NCBI GenBank assembly: GCA_903813345.2 | Contig: CAIIXF020000004.1 | Location: 11,128,196-11,192,195, forward strand | DNA: 64,000 nt | Source: Owenia fusiformis | Lineage: Eukaryota > Annelida > Polychaeta > Sabellida > Oweniidae | Reading direction: 5' to 3' | In this document: piece by piece, positions 20,929-33,100 of the stretch | How positions within the stretch are numbered: position 1 is the stretch's first letter | Layout of the letters: every line of letters begins with the position of its first letter | Made by a program: the position numbers and the translations under genes | The notes under the pieces: generated by a model | What the model saw: the letters and a program-made list of their open reading frames with translations, nothing else | Told to the model about the DNA's origin: nothing | Database searches by the model: none

Positions 20929-22551
20929 ATGATGGAAATATCAACAATTTCCACAGTTGCTGCATCTAGTAACGAGGAAATTAACAACATAACTACACCA
21001 GATACACGATGGGGACTAGGGGATCAGGATAGAGACAACGATTCACCGCTTTCTGGTTTAAGTAAGTTGAATCACCCGAATCTGTTGCCATTTTACAATT
21101 TCATACGTATTTGCAACTGATCGCATAACACGATGGTGCACATGTTATGCTCTGCATTAAGCTGTTGCAGATTTCTCTAAAAACGCAACCATTTTTCTAA
21201 CCTATGATACTCACGAGCAAACTTACGGTATCATCTGTCTTGGTTAGTGCCATTGAGTTTTAATAGTACCACATTTTTAAATACACCGTGTATTTAAAGT
21301 ATAATCTTACATAAACAATTGCAATTACATACCAAAACGTATAAGTTCTAATTTCGCCGAGCATTGGCCAACATAAATCAGTCATTATACCTCTATTTTA
21401 TTGTCATTTAATTACTCTTGTATTGTAGCGGATTTGATTACAAAATTCGCAGCAGTATTAATAGGCATAGCCGGTCTATTCCTCGTCTTAGTACTGTTAA
21501 TAGTACCCTATGAAGTTTGCTTTAAAAAGAAGATTCAACAATTCTTAAGACGTCACAAATATAAAGATCGAGGACAGCGACAATCTTCAGGTGGGTATGA
21601 TTAGTAAAATAATACCGATAAATTCACCCTTGGTATACGCAGCTAACGAAAATTGAATTTCATCCTGCTTGCATCGAGAAGACGGACCGGTTCGGGGCAA
21701 TCTGCTTGCAGCGAGAAGACGGACCGGTTCGGGGCAATAGCTGATGAAATTCTTTGTCACAAAGTTTGGCATTTTTTATAAAATCAAACGTGCGTCATTG
21801 AAACTCACAAGATGTAAATAGCATGTCATTTACATCATACCTTGATGGGGAAAAATAAATCTTATATGTTAGAAGTACTAAATAAAAGTTATCGTTCTCG
21901 AGAGAAAAGAGCATAAATGCGCATTTAGAGAGTTTTGGTCCGTTTAAAAATCTGTAAAAAATTGGGGTACTTAAAAGCATCGGGAGGCATCATATATTTC
22001 AAATTAGACACGAGGAAGTCAATATTGAGCAAGTTATGGCTGTTTTAAATTCAAATAAAACCGTTAACCCGTACCGGTCCAGCTTTTGACCCGTACCGGT
22101 CAATTTTCGTTAGCTGCGTATACCAAGGGTGAAATTAACGCCCTGAAATGCCCTTAGCTGATTGGTTGAGCCACACTTGGTATGTTTGAAAAGGATATAC
22201 GTCGCATCTTGTGTTGCAATCAACGCAATGGCTTGTGTGTGTTGAATACTACTTTCAAAATATAGGGTTATTAAAATGGCCTCTCTTAAAAATAAGAAAT
22301 AGATCAAAATTAAAAATATTTTACTGAAAATTATGCATACGATTGTATTTTGTCATTACTATCTTTTTTAACAATGATTTTATCTCCCTATTCCAGATAA
22401 TAATACAAATACTTGTGACGTACCTATTCCAGATAACAATACAATCACTTGTGACGTAAGCCAGGATGAAACAAACATCGATGGTGGAAGGAATGGTGAT
22501 TTAGATTCTCGCGGTGGTACAAAAATAGATGTTCGACCTGTACTAAAATGA
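20929..22551 (+). CDS. Small single-pass membrane protein, 149 aa, unknown family
   Basis: Coding exons 20929-21061, 21429-21590 and 22397-22551 sum to 450 nt with consistent phases. An in-frame stop just upstream supports the ATG at 20929. The N-terminal 45 or so residues are Ser/Thr/Asn/Asp-rich with a sequon at Asn20-Ile-Thr. Residues about 51-71 form the membrane helix (AAVLIGIAGLFLVLVLLIV), followed by PYEVCFKKK and RRHKYKDR, which predicts a cytoplasmic C-terminus. The last exon starts with a 12-residue repeat (DNNTNTCDV, then DNNTITCDV) and each repeat is preceded by its own CCAG acceptor. As in the neighbour at 18901, the last coding exon starts after exactly 295 coding nt. This suggests the two are diverged tandem relatives (inference). 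Intron 2 contains a MITE (21623-22133). No known family is recognised. Confidence 0.6.
21623..22133. mobile_element. MITE in intron 2 of the second membrane-protein gene
   Basis: Terminal inverted repeats of about 30 bp (TTCACCCTTGGTATACGCAG at left, its complement at right ending CCAAGGGTGAA). Just inside the left end a 37-bp unit, GAGAAGACGGACCGGTTCGG with flanks, is repeated in tandem. The right side has CCGTACCGGTC motifs. Non-coding. Confidence 0.8.
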
Positions 22552-24131
22552 AACCAAAAACGAATAGGAAGCAGGAGGGATACAACATCATGAGAAAGAC
22601 TTAGCAACACACAAGGCTATCAGACAAATGATCGCTAAATGTGGAATACTCCCCATACTCCAGTTCATACGAATTAGTGAGATTGAAAATGTGTATAGAG
22701 TGACATCTTTTAAATGATGGCTGCGCCTATTACTGCTACGATGCAATGGAATAGAATGCATATATGTGTGCATGTTGATGTGCGTGTAGCGAAACAGTTG
22801 GGATAAATTATATTAATATACTATTATGTTAGGTCCAATTAATGTATATCAAAAATAAAAATAATTTACGAGAAGGACTCATTTCTCCCAATTCCATTAG
22901 GCATACACGATTTGAAATAACTTTCAATTAATGTATTTGTCACTGATTATAAATGAATGCACATCCAAATAAGGTTACTATCGAAGTCTTTTGATGCATT
23001 TGAATCAGTTGGTTTTATATATATCAAACGAACAAAAAATGATGCACTAAGAAAGTTTTTCTACTTAAACGAAATACAGGAATTGAGCATTGATAGTAAA
23101 CGCATGTAAAACTCTCAAGTGTGAACGTATCCTATCCTGGTTTAAACCTAAAAATACAGCTTTTTACCCACTTTAAAAATGAGACATACTCAAAGAAATA
23201 TTTACATAATGTTAATTTACGTCTGTCGAAATAGCATAATTTATGCTTAGCTTCAGGAGCTCAGAAAACAAAGCATTAACATTGAATTAAGACAATTAAA
23301 CCTCAATGTTAACTAGTGCCTCGAGGATAAAAGTAAAACATTTTCATGTTTATTTTAGACAACGCAAATAAAAAGTACTACAAAAGAGTGCTGAGATTCA
23401 TTAGAAAATAGGCACATGTTAAAGACCCTCTAGTTTGTATTTTTCTGACAAGACATGCATATAAAACAATAGGTGCCAAAAAACACAGGCACTTTAAATA
23501 TTGAATTAACAAGTACAACAAGGTTAAAAAACAAACGGTTTATGTTTAAAACAGCACAGATAGAAAAAAAACATAGGACAGGCATTCATTAGAAAAATAG
23601 GAACTTAGATTGTACGTATGAAACGTATTACCGTTGACAAAATACTAGCATTATGTTAAAGATAATGTAAAAACGTTTACTTCGGTTGATTTTGAAACTT
23701 CATTTATTTTCATTTTTATTTTATTTTCATCTCTGTATTGGATAGTGGTAATCCAAAATCTACATTGATTTTGGTTGCATTTATCTGATACATGTACATG
23801 TTTGCTAAGAAACACATCACTCAAAAACACCACACAAGCGCTCAACAAAAACGTAAAAATGTGTTGCTGTAGCATTTCCATATAGTATGATATATTGACA
23901 TTTGACATGACTGATAAATAAATGATTTGTTATATTATATTTACCATAATGTTAATTAGACAATACTACTTTGAAAAGCTAAACAATGAGAAAAGTATAA
24001 CCTCTAAGACCACCAACAGGAATGTCATTGGTGCAATGGATAACTTTGGATATATGGTTTACTAATAGTACACTATTGACGATTTGTGATCGTCTAAAAT
24101 GTTTTGTTCTCTTCTGGTATTCCTCTTCCTT
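22552..24131. other. Intergenic between convergent genes
   Basis: This separates the 3' end of the plus-strand membrane gene from the 3' end of the minus-strand transporter A. It is AT-rich, with AATAAA-like motifs near 22850 (plus) and a minus-strand cluster near 23700 that could serve transporter A. No coding exon or inverted-repeat element is recognised. Confidence 0.45.
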
Positions 24132-27100
24132 CTATTTCACTTCCTTTTCGATAACTTCCTCGGGAACAACTTGTAGAAACATTTGTAGAAAAACTGTGAT
24201 ACTATCTGAAATCATGATAGTTAATAATCGTTAATTATTTGATTGCTTATATGAAATTTAGTTCATGACAAACATGTTTTACTACACTACTAGAAAAAAG
24301 TTAATGGCCACTATGTGACTTTCGTGTTTGATAAAAGGAAAGTCATATCATAGGTTCAAAGTCTGAATTGACAAATGTGTGCCATCAATCTAGGTAAGAT
24401 GCACAAAGGACATTGTAATACTTTATACGTATATGAGGTGTCCAAGAAATGGACTAAAAGTATATCGACAACACAGATAATCTAATAATTTCATATGGCT
24501 GCAGCCTCCAGGCGATTATATAATATTTTAAGGTCATATACAGGGTGGACCAAAAAAACGCCACTTTTTTTCAAAATGTTATTACTTTTTTAATTTTTGA
24601 TACAAAATCATAATTTACATACCAAATGAAACTTGAGGTTGTTCTCTAGCCATTAATTATGAATTATGCACTTTTACTTAAATAAAATATGTCACCAGCG
24701 TCTCACTTAAACATGTGGTGTGCAATGAGAAACGAGCATAATTTGCAAAATGTCCCTGAACTGATACGGCCTGATGACCGCCAAGCTAATAGCCCTGATG
24801 CAAACCCCAGTGAGTATAGGGTATGGGGAGTTCTCCAGGAGATGGTATGAAGGCACCCAATCTAAAGAAATCCTCAACTAAAGATGGCAATTAAGACATG
24901 TTGAAAATTGTTTAGCTAACATTTCATTGATACTGCTATATCAACAAGGCGACTAAAACTAAAATCTATCATCAAATAGGATGGCGGACCAATTGAACTC
25001 CTCTTTTAGATCAAATATAATCCAAGTTGAAGGACTTGTTACATTATATTATTACTAAGAACCCTTGGCACTATATAACTGCAAAATTTGGGGTATGTAG
25101 GTTGGAAAATAAAAAAGTTATAGCGTCTTGAAAAAGTGGCGTTTTTTGGCCCACCCTGTAGTTCAGGATACTATATCATGTAGCTCGTAGTTTATATGAC
25201 ACACATACATCAATGCAGTCGAAGTACATTCAAAACATCGTGTTACATCACCGACTAATTTTTGTTTCCGGATTTAAAATGCTGTGAAAATTTACCATAT
25301 ATGCTTTTAAAATAATCATCTAAATTATGGTCGATCGTGTTATCGAAATACGTATAAGTTAAAATTGTTTAACGTAAGTATTCATAACTGTGTAATGCTC
25401 GACAAGTGTTGAGTCGCTTGATACATTGTTATTGTGATGTCATTCAGTGTCCTGTTCCATTCATGTACTCACCCAGGGCTTGGCTGAACCTCCCGAGGTC
25501 TCTGTTACGTATAAACCGCCAGAAGAAGTAAAATGGTATCCCTGAGAAAAACACGCAAAGGCCACTAATTGCTGGAATGGGATCTCCATATACCGCTAAA
25601 CCAGTCAGACCCAGTAAAATCAAAGTTGTGAGAACAGCAAGAATTATGTTGATCTGGAACGAATCCATTATTTGAGCCAGGACACAGGAAAAGGGGTCTT
25701 ATCATATATTTTTCAATATTTTGATTTTTTATTTATCTTAAAAAGCACAAAGAGACCTTTCAAATGAGCCATGGCTTATGTCTTAACAATTTTTTCTTGC
25801 AGATATAGACCAAAAGACGGATTTGAATTTAGCACATTTTCCTCTTAATCTTCAGCACATTTTTGGCTCTGTAGCACAATTTAAATTTTTGTGATAAGAC
25901 CGGTTTTCCCATGGTCAGGCTCATTTATATTTTAAATCTAGAACTTGAAATGTATGAACCCTGGAATTGCAGAGTTGTAGAGAAGCGATGTTTGAGTATT
26001 TGCATCGTTTTGTCATATGTCTCTGTTTTATTTCTGTTTTCTTATAATTATTTTCTTGTATTGTTACGAAACGCTTTGATTTTCATTGACCCGCGTTGCA
26101 TTGTATTTTACTCCTTCGCAGGGTATATGTATTATATGTAACACTATAATATGAACTAAATATATATATACTTTTCTCTATATTGTTTTAGAAAACACAC
26201 CAGATTTTTATTTTGCTCTTGGTATCCAATGTTCATTTGAACAAAATGACATAAACACAATGTGCTTAGGTCTCTCAATATTGCAATTGTACAAGGAAAG
26301 TTTGGTTGATTTAAAAAGGTATATTGTTAATGGAATAAAAGGTTTATCTTAATTGTTATCTGTTTTTTGTTTTAACTTTTTGTTAAATCAACCAACATAT
26401 CCTTAGTATAAGTATGATATTGAGAGGTCTAAGAAAATGAAGTATGTGCTATTCTATTCCAAAATGTTTTATTTCATTCTCAAGAATTGGTAAAAAGGAA
26501 CAAAAAACAACTGCACCAAATAAAAAAAGAAAAATGTTGACAAAAGCACTTAATATTTAAATATATATAATTAATTTTCGCATTAAATTGTTGTCAATCA
26601 GTCACAATTACACAAAGGACCGTGTTTTTTACAGAATGTTTTCAATAATTGGTTTATTAATTAAAAGAAAAACATTGTTGAATTCAGTTCACCATATCGA
26701 TATCAATCCTTTTTCAACTTACCTACCCCAAGTGAGTACTGCTAAGACGTTGAGATCATCGCTCCAGTTACATAACAATTTGCATGCCCCAAGCAAATGC
26801 ACGTATTAATCATTACTATGGAAAGTACCTACCCTAATTGGACGATAGAAGTGTGGCTTCTTGTAGCGTAGCCAGAAAAACGCGGCGAATGCTAAAAGAT
26901 GATTTAGTCGTGATGCAAAGCTTGCGTAGGTGATCAATTGGCCGAGATCTGTCAGCCAAACGAAGAATAACACCATCACACACTGAAAGGGCAAATGCAA
27001 TCTATTCTATATACTGTAGATTGGGTTAATTTGGCGCCCGCTTTAATTTGGCGAATTTGGCGAAATTGAAAAATTCGCCAATAAAAATCTTCGCCAAAAT

Positions 27101-30100
27101 TTAGAATGAATCCCCGGGAATTATCTAGGGTATTTTCCTCCAGTGTATTTAAGTCATTTCCGGTTTAGTTTTTTTCCAAAAATATGAAAAAATGTCTCTC
27201 ATTAATTGGCTCAGAACTGGTCAGTCGCTAATTAATACTCAGGGAAAAACTAGAAAGGAAACGCGCAGTATAGTAGCAGCATCGATCGAGGTGAAAAATG
27301 TAAAGGATGATCACGCAAAAAGTGCAAACGTGGTGAATATCGCCAGTGGTCCTCAAAAGAAAAAATAAACATAGCCAAACATGCCTATTTACATGGTAAT
27401 TTGCAAAAAGCGCGTAAGTTAATTAAAATATTTTTTTGCATATCCGCCAAATTTTGCCATTTTTGGCATAAATAGTCGCCAATATGCCAAAAATGGCAAA
27501 ATCGCCGAATTAAGTAGCGCCAAATTAACCCAATCTACGAGTCAAATGTCGTATGTGTAGTATTGAATCTCGCTTTTTAACGATCAGTTTACAATGTGAC
27601 ATATCACATTTTTACAATGTAACGTACATACATTTTGCCCTTGGCTTATCAAGTACCTGCACGTCTGTCTCGTACGTTCTCAAAATATGTTAATATTCCC
27701 AAGTCGGATAAAATGACGTTATTGTTATTCCAGTTTACTCAATGATTCATGAGTGAAGCTTAATGTCAGATGTAAAACAAGTTGACAATGCTTGATAAAA
27801 ATCCTCGATTATTGATACTTAAATCCGCATAATGTTTATATATTACGAAATGTCTTTTAATGATATGAATAGAATGAAAATCGACCTTACTAGATATTAA
27901 ACAAATGCTTCTTCGATATCGGCGGTACTATCTCTACGAGGGGTGATCAGGAATTTCTGGACCGTTGGCTCTATTTTGCCATTTTTTATCCTTTCTTACT
28001 GATTTTTTTCACATAATATATCCCAAATATATAGGATCACATCATGAAGCTTTCATTGTTCTATTAAATCATTATCATATTATTTTTGTTACCATGGTAA
28101 CTGGTGACGCGACAAGGTGGAGCTCAGAAAAAATACCAAATTTGAAAAACAACACTAATATAATATGATTTTTGGACAATGTATTCATTGCTGAATATGT
28201 GACATACTGTCTAGGTTGTATTATTTCATTAAGTATTTTCATAAATGTTCATCTATTAGTAACTGTCATTATTCTTTCATCAATTCTAATACTTCAAAGT
28301 AGTTACCAGTACTTTGTAAGCATTTGTATGCCTTTTCACCCAGTCCTGAAAGACATGATACAGACCGTCTTTGCCTACTTTGTAACATTGGTGTGTGAAT
28401 TCCTGAATGATCTCATTACTGTCCTCAAAGTGGATACCTCATAATTTGGTCTTCACTGTTGGTAAAAGGTAGAAATCACAGCCAGCTAAGTTTGGTGAAT
28501 ACGGTACGTGTGGTACATGGTCACAGCCGATGGAAACAATCACATTTTGTAGGCAAAGACGGTCTGTATCTTTCAGGAATAGGTGAAAGGGATAACAAAT
28601 GCTTACAAAGTACTGGTAACTACTTTGGAGGATTAGAATTGATGGGAGACTAATGACAGTTACAATGAATATTAATGAATATACTTAATGATATAATACA
28701 ACCTATTTCAGTATCTTTGTTACATATTCAGCAATGAATACAGTGTCAAAAATGGCATATAAAACTTCTGTTGATTTTTCAAATTTGGTATTTTTTCTGA
28801 GCTCCACCTTGTCGCGTCACCGATTGCCATGGTAACAAAAATAAAAGGATAATGGTTTCATAGAACAGTGAAATCTTCATGGTGTGATCCTATATATTTG
28901 AGTTATATTGTGTGCAAAAATAGAGCCAACGGTCCAGAAATTCCTGATCAACCCTCGTATAAGATGGAATAAACGGCGAACTCACTTTTACAATTACAGC
29001 TGGCATAGGTGTGATGTAGTGGATGTTTATCATGTTAAAAATAGCCGGAAACTCCTTCTCTCTGGCAACTCTAAATGTAACTCTACAATAACATGATTTT
29101 AAAATAGTTAAATGATCTTTAAAACGAATGGAAAAATGACAAATTGTACATCAAACGTTTCCATTATTAGCAATGGTATCAACGCATCTTTGAGTCTGAA
29201 TGGCCATATTTTTCTTCTTTACTTCGTCGGATTATGTTCAAACTAAAAACGTTTCGTTTTTGTCAAATGAAATTTTGAGTCATAATAGATGAATGCATTT
29301 TAAGTAAGGTCATAAAAGACTGGCATGGGAACACGCTATTTCAGCATAAGATGCACCAAGTATATATTTGAATAGTTGGTTTGGCTTATTGTATAACACG
29401 TCGTGTAATATCAGTTACATTATTTTCCACTTATTCCCAGACCAATTCACAATAATCACAGTGATAATCAAAAGTTTATCCATTGTCATATCCATTGTAA
29501 CACTAAATGCTTAACGGGCTAATGTGTTACCTTGACCCGGTAAGGGTACCTGCAGTATTTGAGCCGAATGTTGAACAGGCTACGGCCAGGGATATAACAG
29601 GAACTAATATTGATACAGTTCCTTTGGCGAATGACTGAAAATAACAAAAATACGAATACATACGCTGGAGTATATGTTTGAAATATTTCCTCAAATATTC
29701 TTCTTCTTTAATTTAATCAATATCAAATTATATTTTCGTCAATATTAACTCCTCATAATTCTGTATTAAGAATGAGACATGGCTCAAATGTTCTAAACAA
29801 ATAGTGCCCAATTAATCCCAGGGTAATGTTGTATTATATTTGATTACATTGCGTTGGTGGATATCTTTACAAGGCATCGAGCATGTTGGTTTGTATTGCG
29901 TTGTATTATACTGATCAGGAAAATGTTCGAAGAAAATGTTTAGCAAATATGTAGAGTTTTATTTTTTAGCTTACAATCACTGGTTCAATTCAACTGTATT
30001 TCTTGCTGATTAGCTCACATGGTGAGCTTTTGCAATCACTCACTTGTCCGTCTGTCTGTCCGTGCGTGCGTGTGTCCGTCCGTGTGTCCGTCCTTTTTAC

Positions 30101-33100
30101 TTACCAATGCCACGGCTGGTGAGGACAAAAGCCCCTCTGGCGTCATAACAGTGAAATAAGCAAGGTTTGTCATCACATACACCGTTGTGACAAACGTCAT
30201 CGAGATCACAACGGCCCTTGGCAGGTTTCTGAAAGTGAAAGAAACAGATGTGAACGTTGGATAAAATACATCATTTCGAGAAGTCTCATTTTGGGTAGGT
30301 AAATTGAAATAAAGATTTTAACGCGTAACCATTCGTGTTATTTAACTTACAGTAATTATCTAGTCTTAGCAAGTAACTTAAGATAACGATTTAAATGTGT
30401 AATCTTGTTTGACTTTAATTGCTACTTGTAATATTGTTTGAAATGTGTAACCATATTAAGACGTGTGACTTACAATGATCTATTGAAAGCCTATGTCACT
30501 ACGAGTGTAAACGTTCAGATGTGAACGTTGGATAAAAGACACCATTTCGAGAAGTCTCACTTTGGGTAGGTAAATTTAAATAAAGATTTTAACGTGTAAC
30601 CATTCGTGTTATTCAACCTCTTGAATTCCAGGCTCTAAATCGGTTGAAACCAGAATTTTTTTCATTATTGCCACCTTTTGACATTATACTCCATACCTAT
30701 ACAACTACAGATGCTCAGCTTAGTAAAATTAGACGGCAGAGATCATTTCTACACATTTAAAAAAAATACTGACAATTGTTCAAATAAGAGCAATTTTAGT
30801 GAAAAATTTTGTGACGGATTTTCTCGTCACTCTGGGTTTCAAGGTCATTTCTGAGGTGACGAGAAATCTAGTCACTCCAGGTAGTCAAGAGGTTAACTTA
30901 CAGTAATGATCTTGTCTTAGCAAGTAACTTAAGATAACGATTTAAATCTGTAATCTTGTTTGACTTTAATTGCTACTTGCAATATTGTTTGAAATGTGTA
31001 ACCATATTTAGACGTGTGACTTACAATGATCTATTGAAAGCCTATGTCACTACGAGTGTAAACGTTCAGATGTGAACGTTGGATAAAAGACATCATTTCG
31101 AGAAGTCTCACTTTGGGTAGGTAAGTTGAAATAAAGATTTTAGCGTGTAACCATTCGTGTTATTCAACCTCTTGAATTCCAGGCTCTAAATCGGTTGAAA
31201 TGAGAGATTTTTTCATTATTGCCACCTTTTTTGACATTATACTCCATACCTATACAACTACAGATGCTCAACTTAGTAAAATTAGACGGCAGAGATCATT
31301 TCTACACAATTAAAAAAAATGTGTAAATTGGATGAAAATTGTTCAAATAAGAGCAATTTTAGTGAAAAATTTTGTGACGGATTTTCTCGTCACTCTGGGT
31401 TTCAAGGTCATTTCTGAGGTGACGAGAAATCTCGTCACTCCAGATTTCTCGTCACTCCAGGTATTCAAGAGGTTAACTTACAGTAATGATCTAGTCTTAG
31501 CAAGTAACTTGATATAACTATTTAAATGTGTAATCATGTTTGACTTTGCTACTTGTAATATTGTTTGAAATGTGAAACCATATTTAGACGTGTGACTTAC
31601 AATGATCTCTTGAAAGCCTATGTCACTACACAAGTAACTTCGCATAATAATTCCAATGTGAGTTATAAAATCTCTCTATTGTCAAACAACACCTACCTCA
31701 ATGGATTCTTTATTTCCTCAACAAGAATACCAAGGCTTTCACTAAAAATGAATAATGTTCGCATTTCATTTCATTCGTTTCATTATTTTATAATGGCTGA
31801 TGAGAACCTGTAGAGTGAACTGCATATGTTGTGATACTTAAAAAATTTCACCAATCAAATACCACATATTATATTAATAGTAAGCAAAAATTTGAAAATG
31901 AAATAAATATATATGTATATCATACAGTCTTGCAGAGTCCCGAGTTTAGATAAGCAATGTTTACTGCTAATTAATACTCACTAGCCGCCATACGCAAAGA
32001 ATCCCGCGTAGATAGCTAATGCGTATTCCGAAGGATTTGTACTACTTCCAGAGAAGAAAACATTCGATTCCAAATTTTTTGTATTTCCTAAAATTGAAAA
32101 TTGAATTGGACTATTTACGCTATTTTTAATGTTCCCCAAACCTTCTTATTGTAATATATCCACGCACAGATCAACATTCTATATCATGAGGTTATATAAT
32201 GGTTGATTCCGTATATCGTGTTTATACCTAGGTGAGTATATGATATATTCACGGGTGAATATTCACAGGTTCCATGACGAACATTTAAAACATATTTAGA
32301 TATTCAAACAATCAAAACGCTTGTAATTGTGAGTTGCTCTTTTATTTTTTATTTTATTTTAATTTACAATGTGTATAATGTGCTTGGAAACAATTTTAGA
32401 AATTGAAAAATGATCTAAATAGTATTATACGATAAGAGTAGAACATTTTATTGTGTAAGGATACAATATACTATTAACCAAAGTAAACGTTCTTAAAAAT
32501 GTTTACAAAATTACTACGTTTTGTGAAATCTATATAGTATGCAGTGAAACGCAACATTAAATAATTTAACAATGCATATTCCTTTCAGTGAATTAAATAA
32601 AACAAACGAACCTAAACCAATCTCCCACAGTCCAAGAACAATGATAAGCATCAACGCGCTTGTCTTGATAAACGTGAGTGCAGTATTGACGCCTGCTGCC
32701 AAAGACACGCCGTAAGAGTTGAATAGATGCACAGATACTGGAACAACCGCATTCATCAATATTACATTATGAATAACGATTTTGTTTAGTTTGGGATATT
32801 GGAGACTTGCTCTCAATATGACTTAAAGGCAGAATCAGATCTATGGGGGTGACAAAATTACAAGCAATGTATACAATTGACCTACCAATCTATTTCTTAT
32901 AATCTCAAATACAATATCTCCCAAAAGGTTCATGATATGTTTTAAATTGGTGGAGTTATAATGGATTCAAAATGCAAAAATAAGTACAATTAAATTCTCC
33001 CAAAATTATAAGAATGGTAACCATTCTTATAGAAAAATGAAACATTATTGTAAAAATCTTAAGTTTTGATGAAATAAGGCGTGCACTTTGGGGATTTTAA

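Larger units (their letters stand above)
30249..31600. repeat. Triple direct repeat in intron 6 of transporter A
   Basis: Three head-to-tail units start with GATGTGAACGTTGGATAAAA, near 30249, 30516 and 31069. Unit 1 is about 268 bp. Units 2 and 3 are about 550 bp because each holds the same MITE insertion (30617-30892 and 31168-31472). Unit 1 has the empty target TTTAAC at the corresponding place. Transporter B has no such array. Confidence 0.85.

Noticed and set aside
25444-25472. C-terminal extension GEYMNGTGH of transporter A (and GEFVD in B, 41276-41292)
   Set aside because: These are read-through past the GTGAGT donor of exon 11. Splicing to the last exon restores the conserved QVVPEE tail in both copies.
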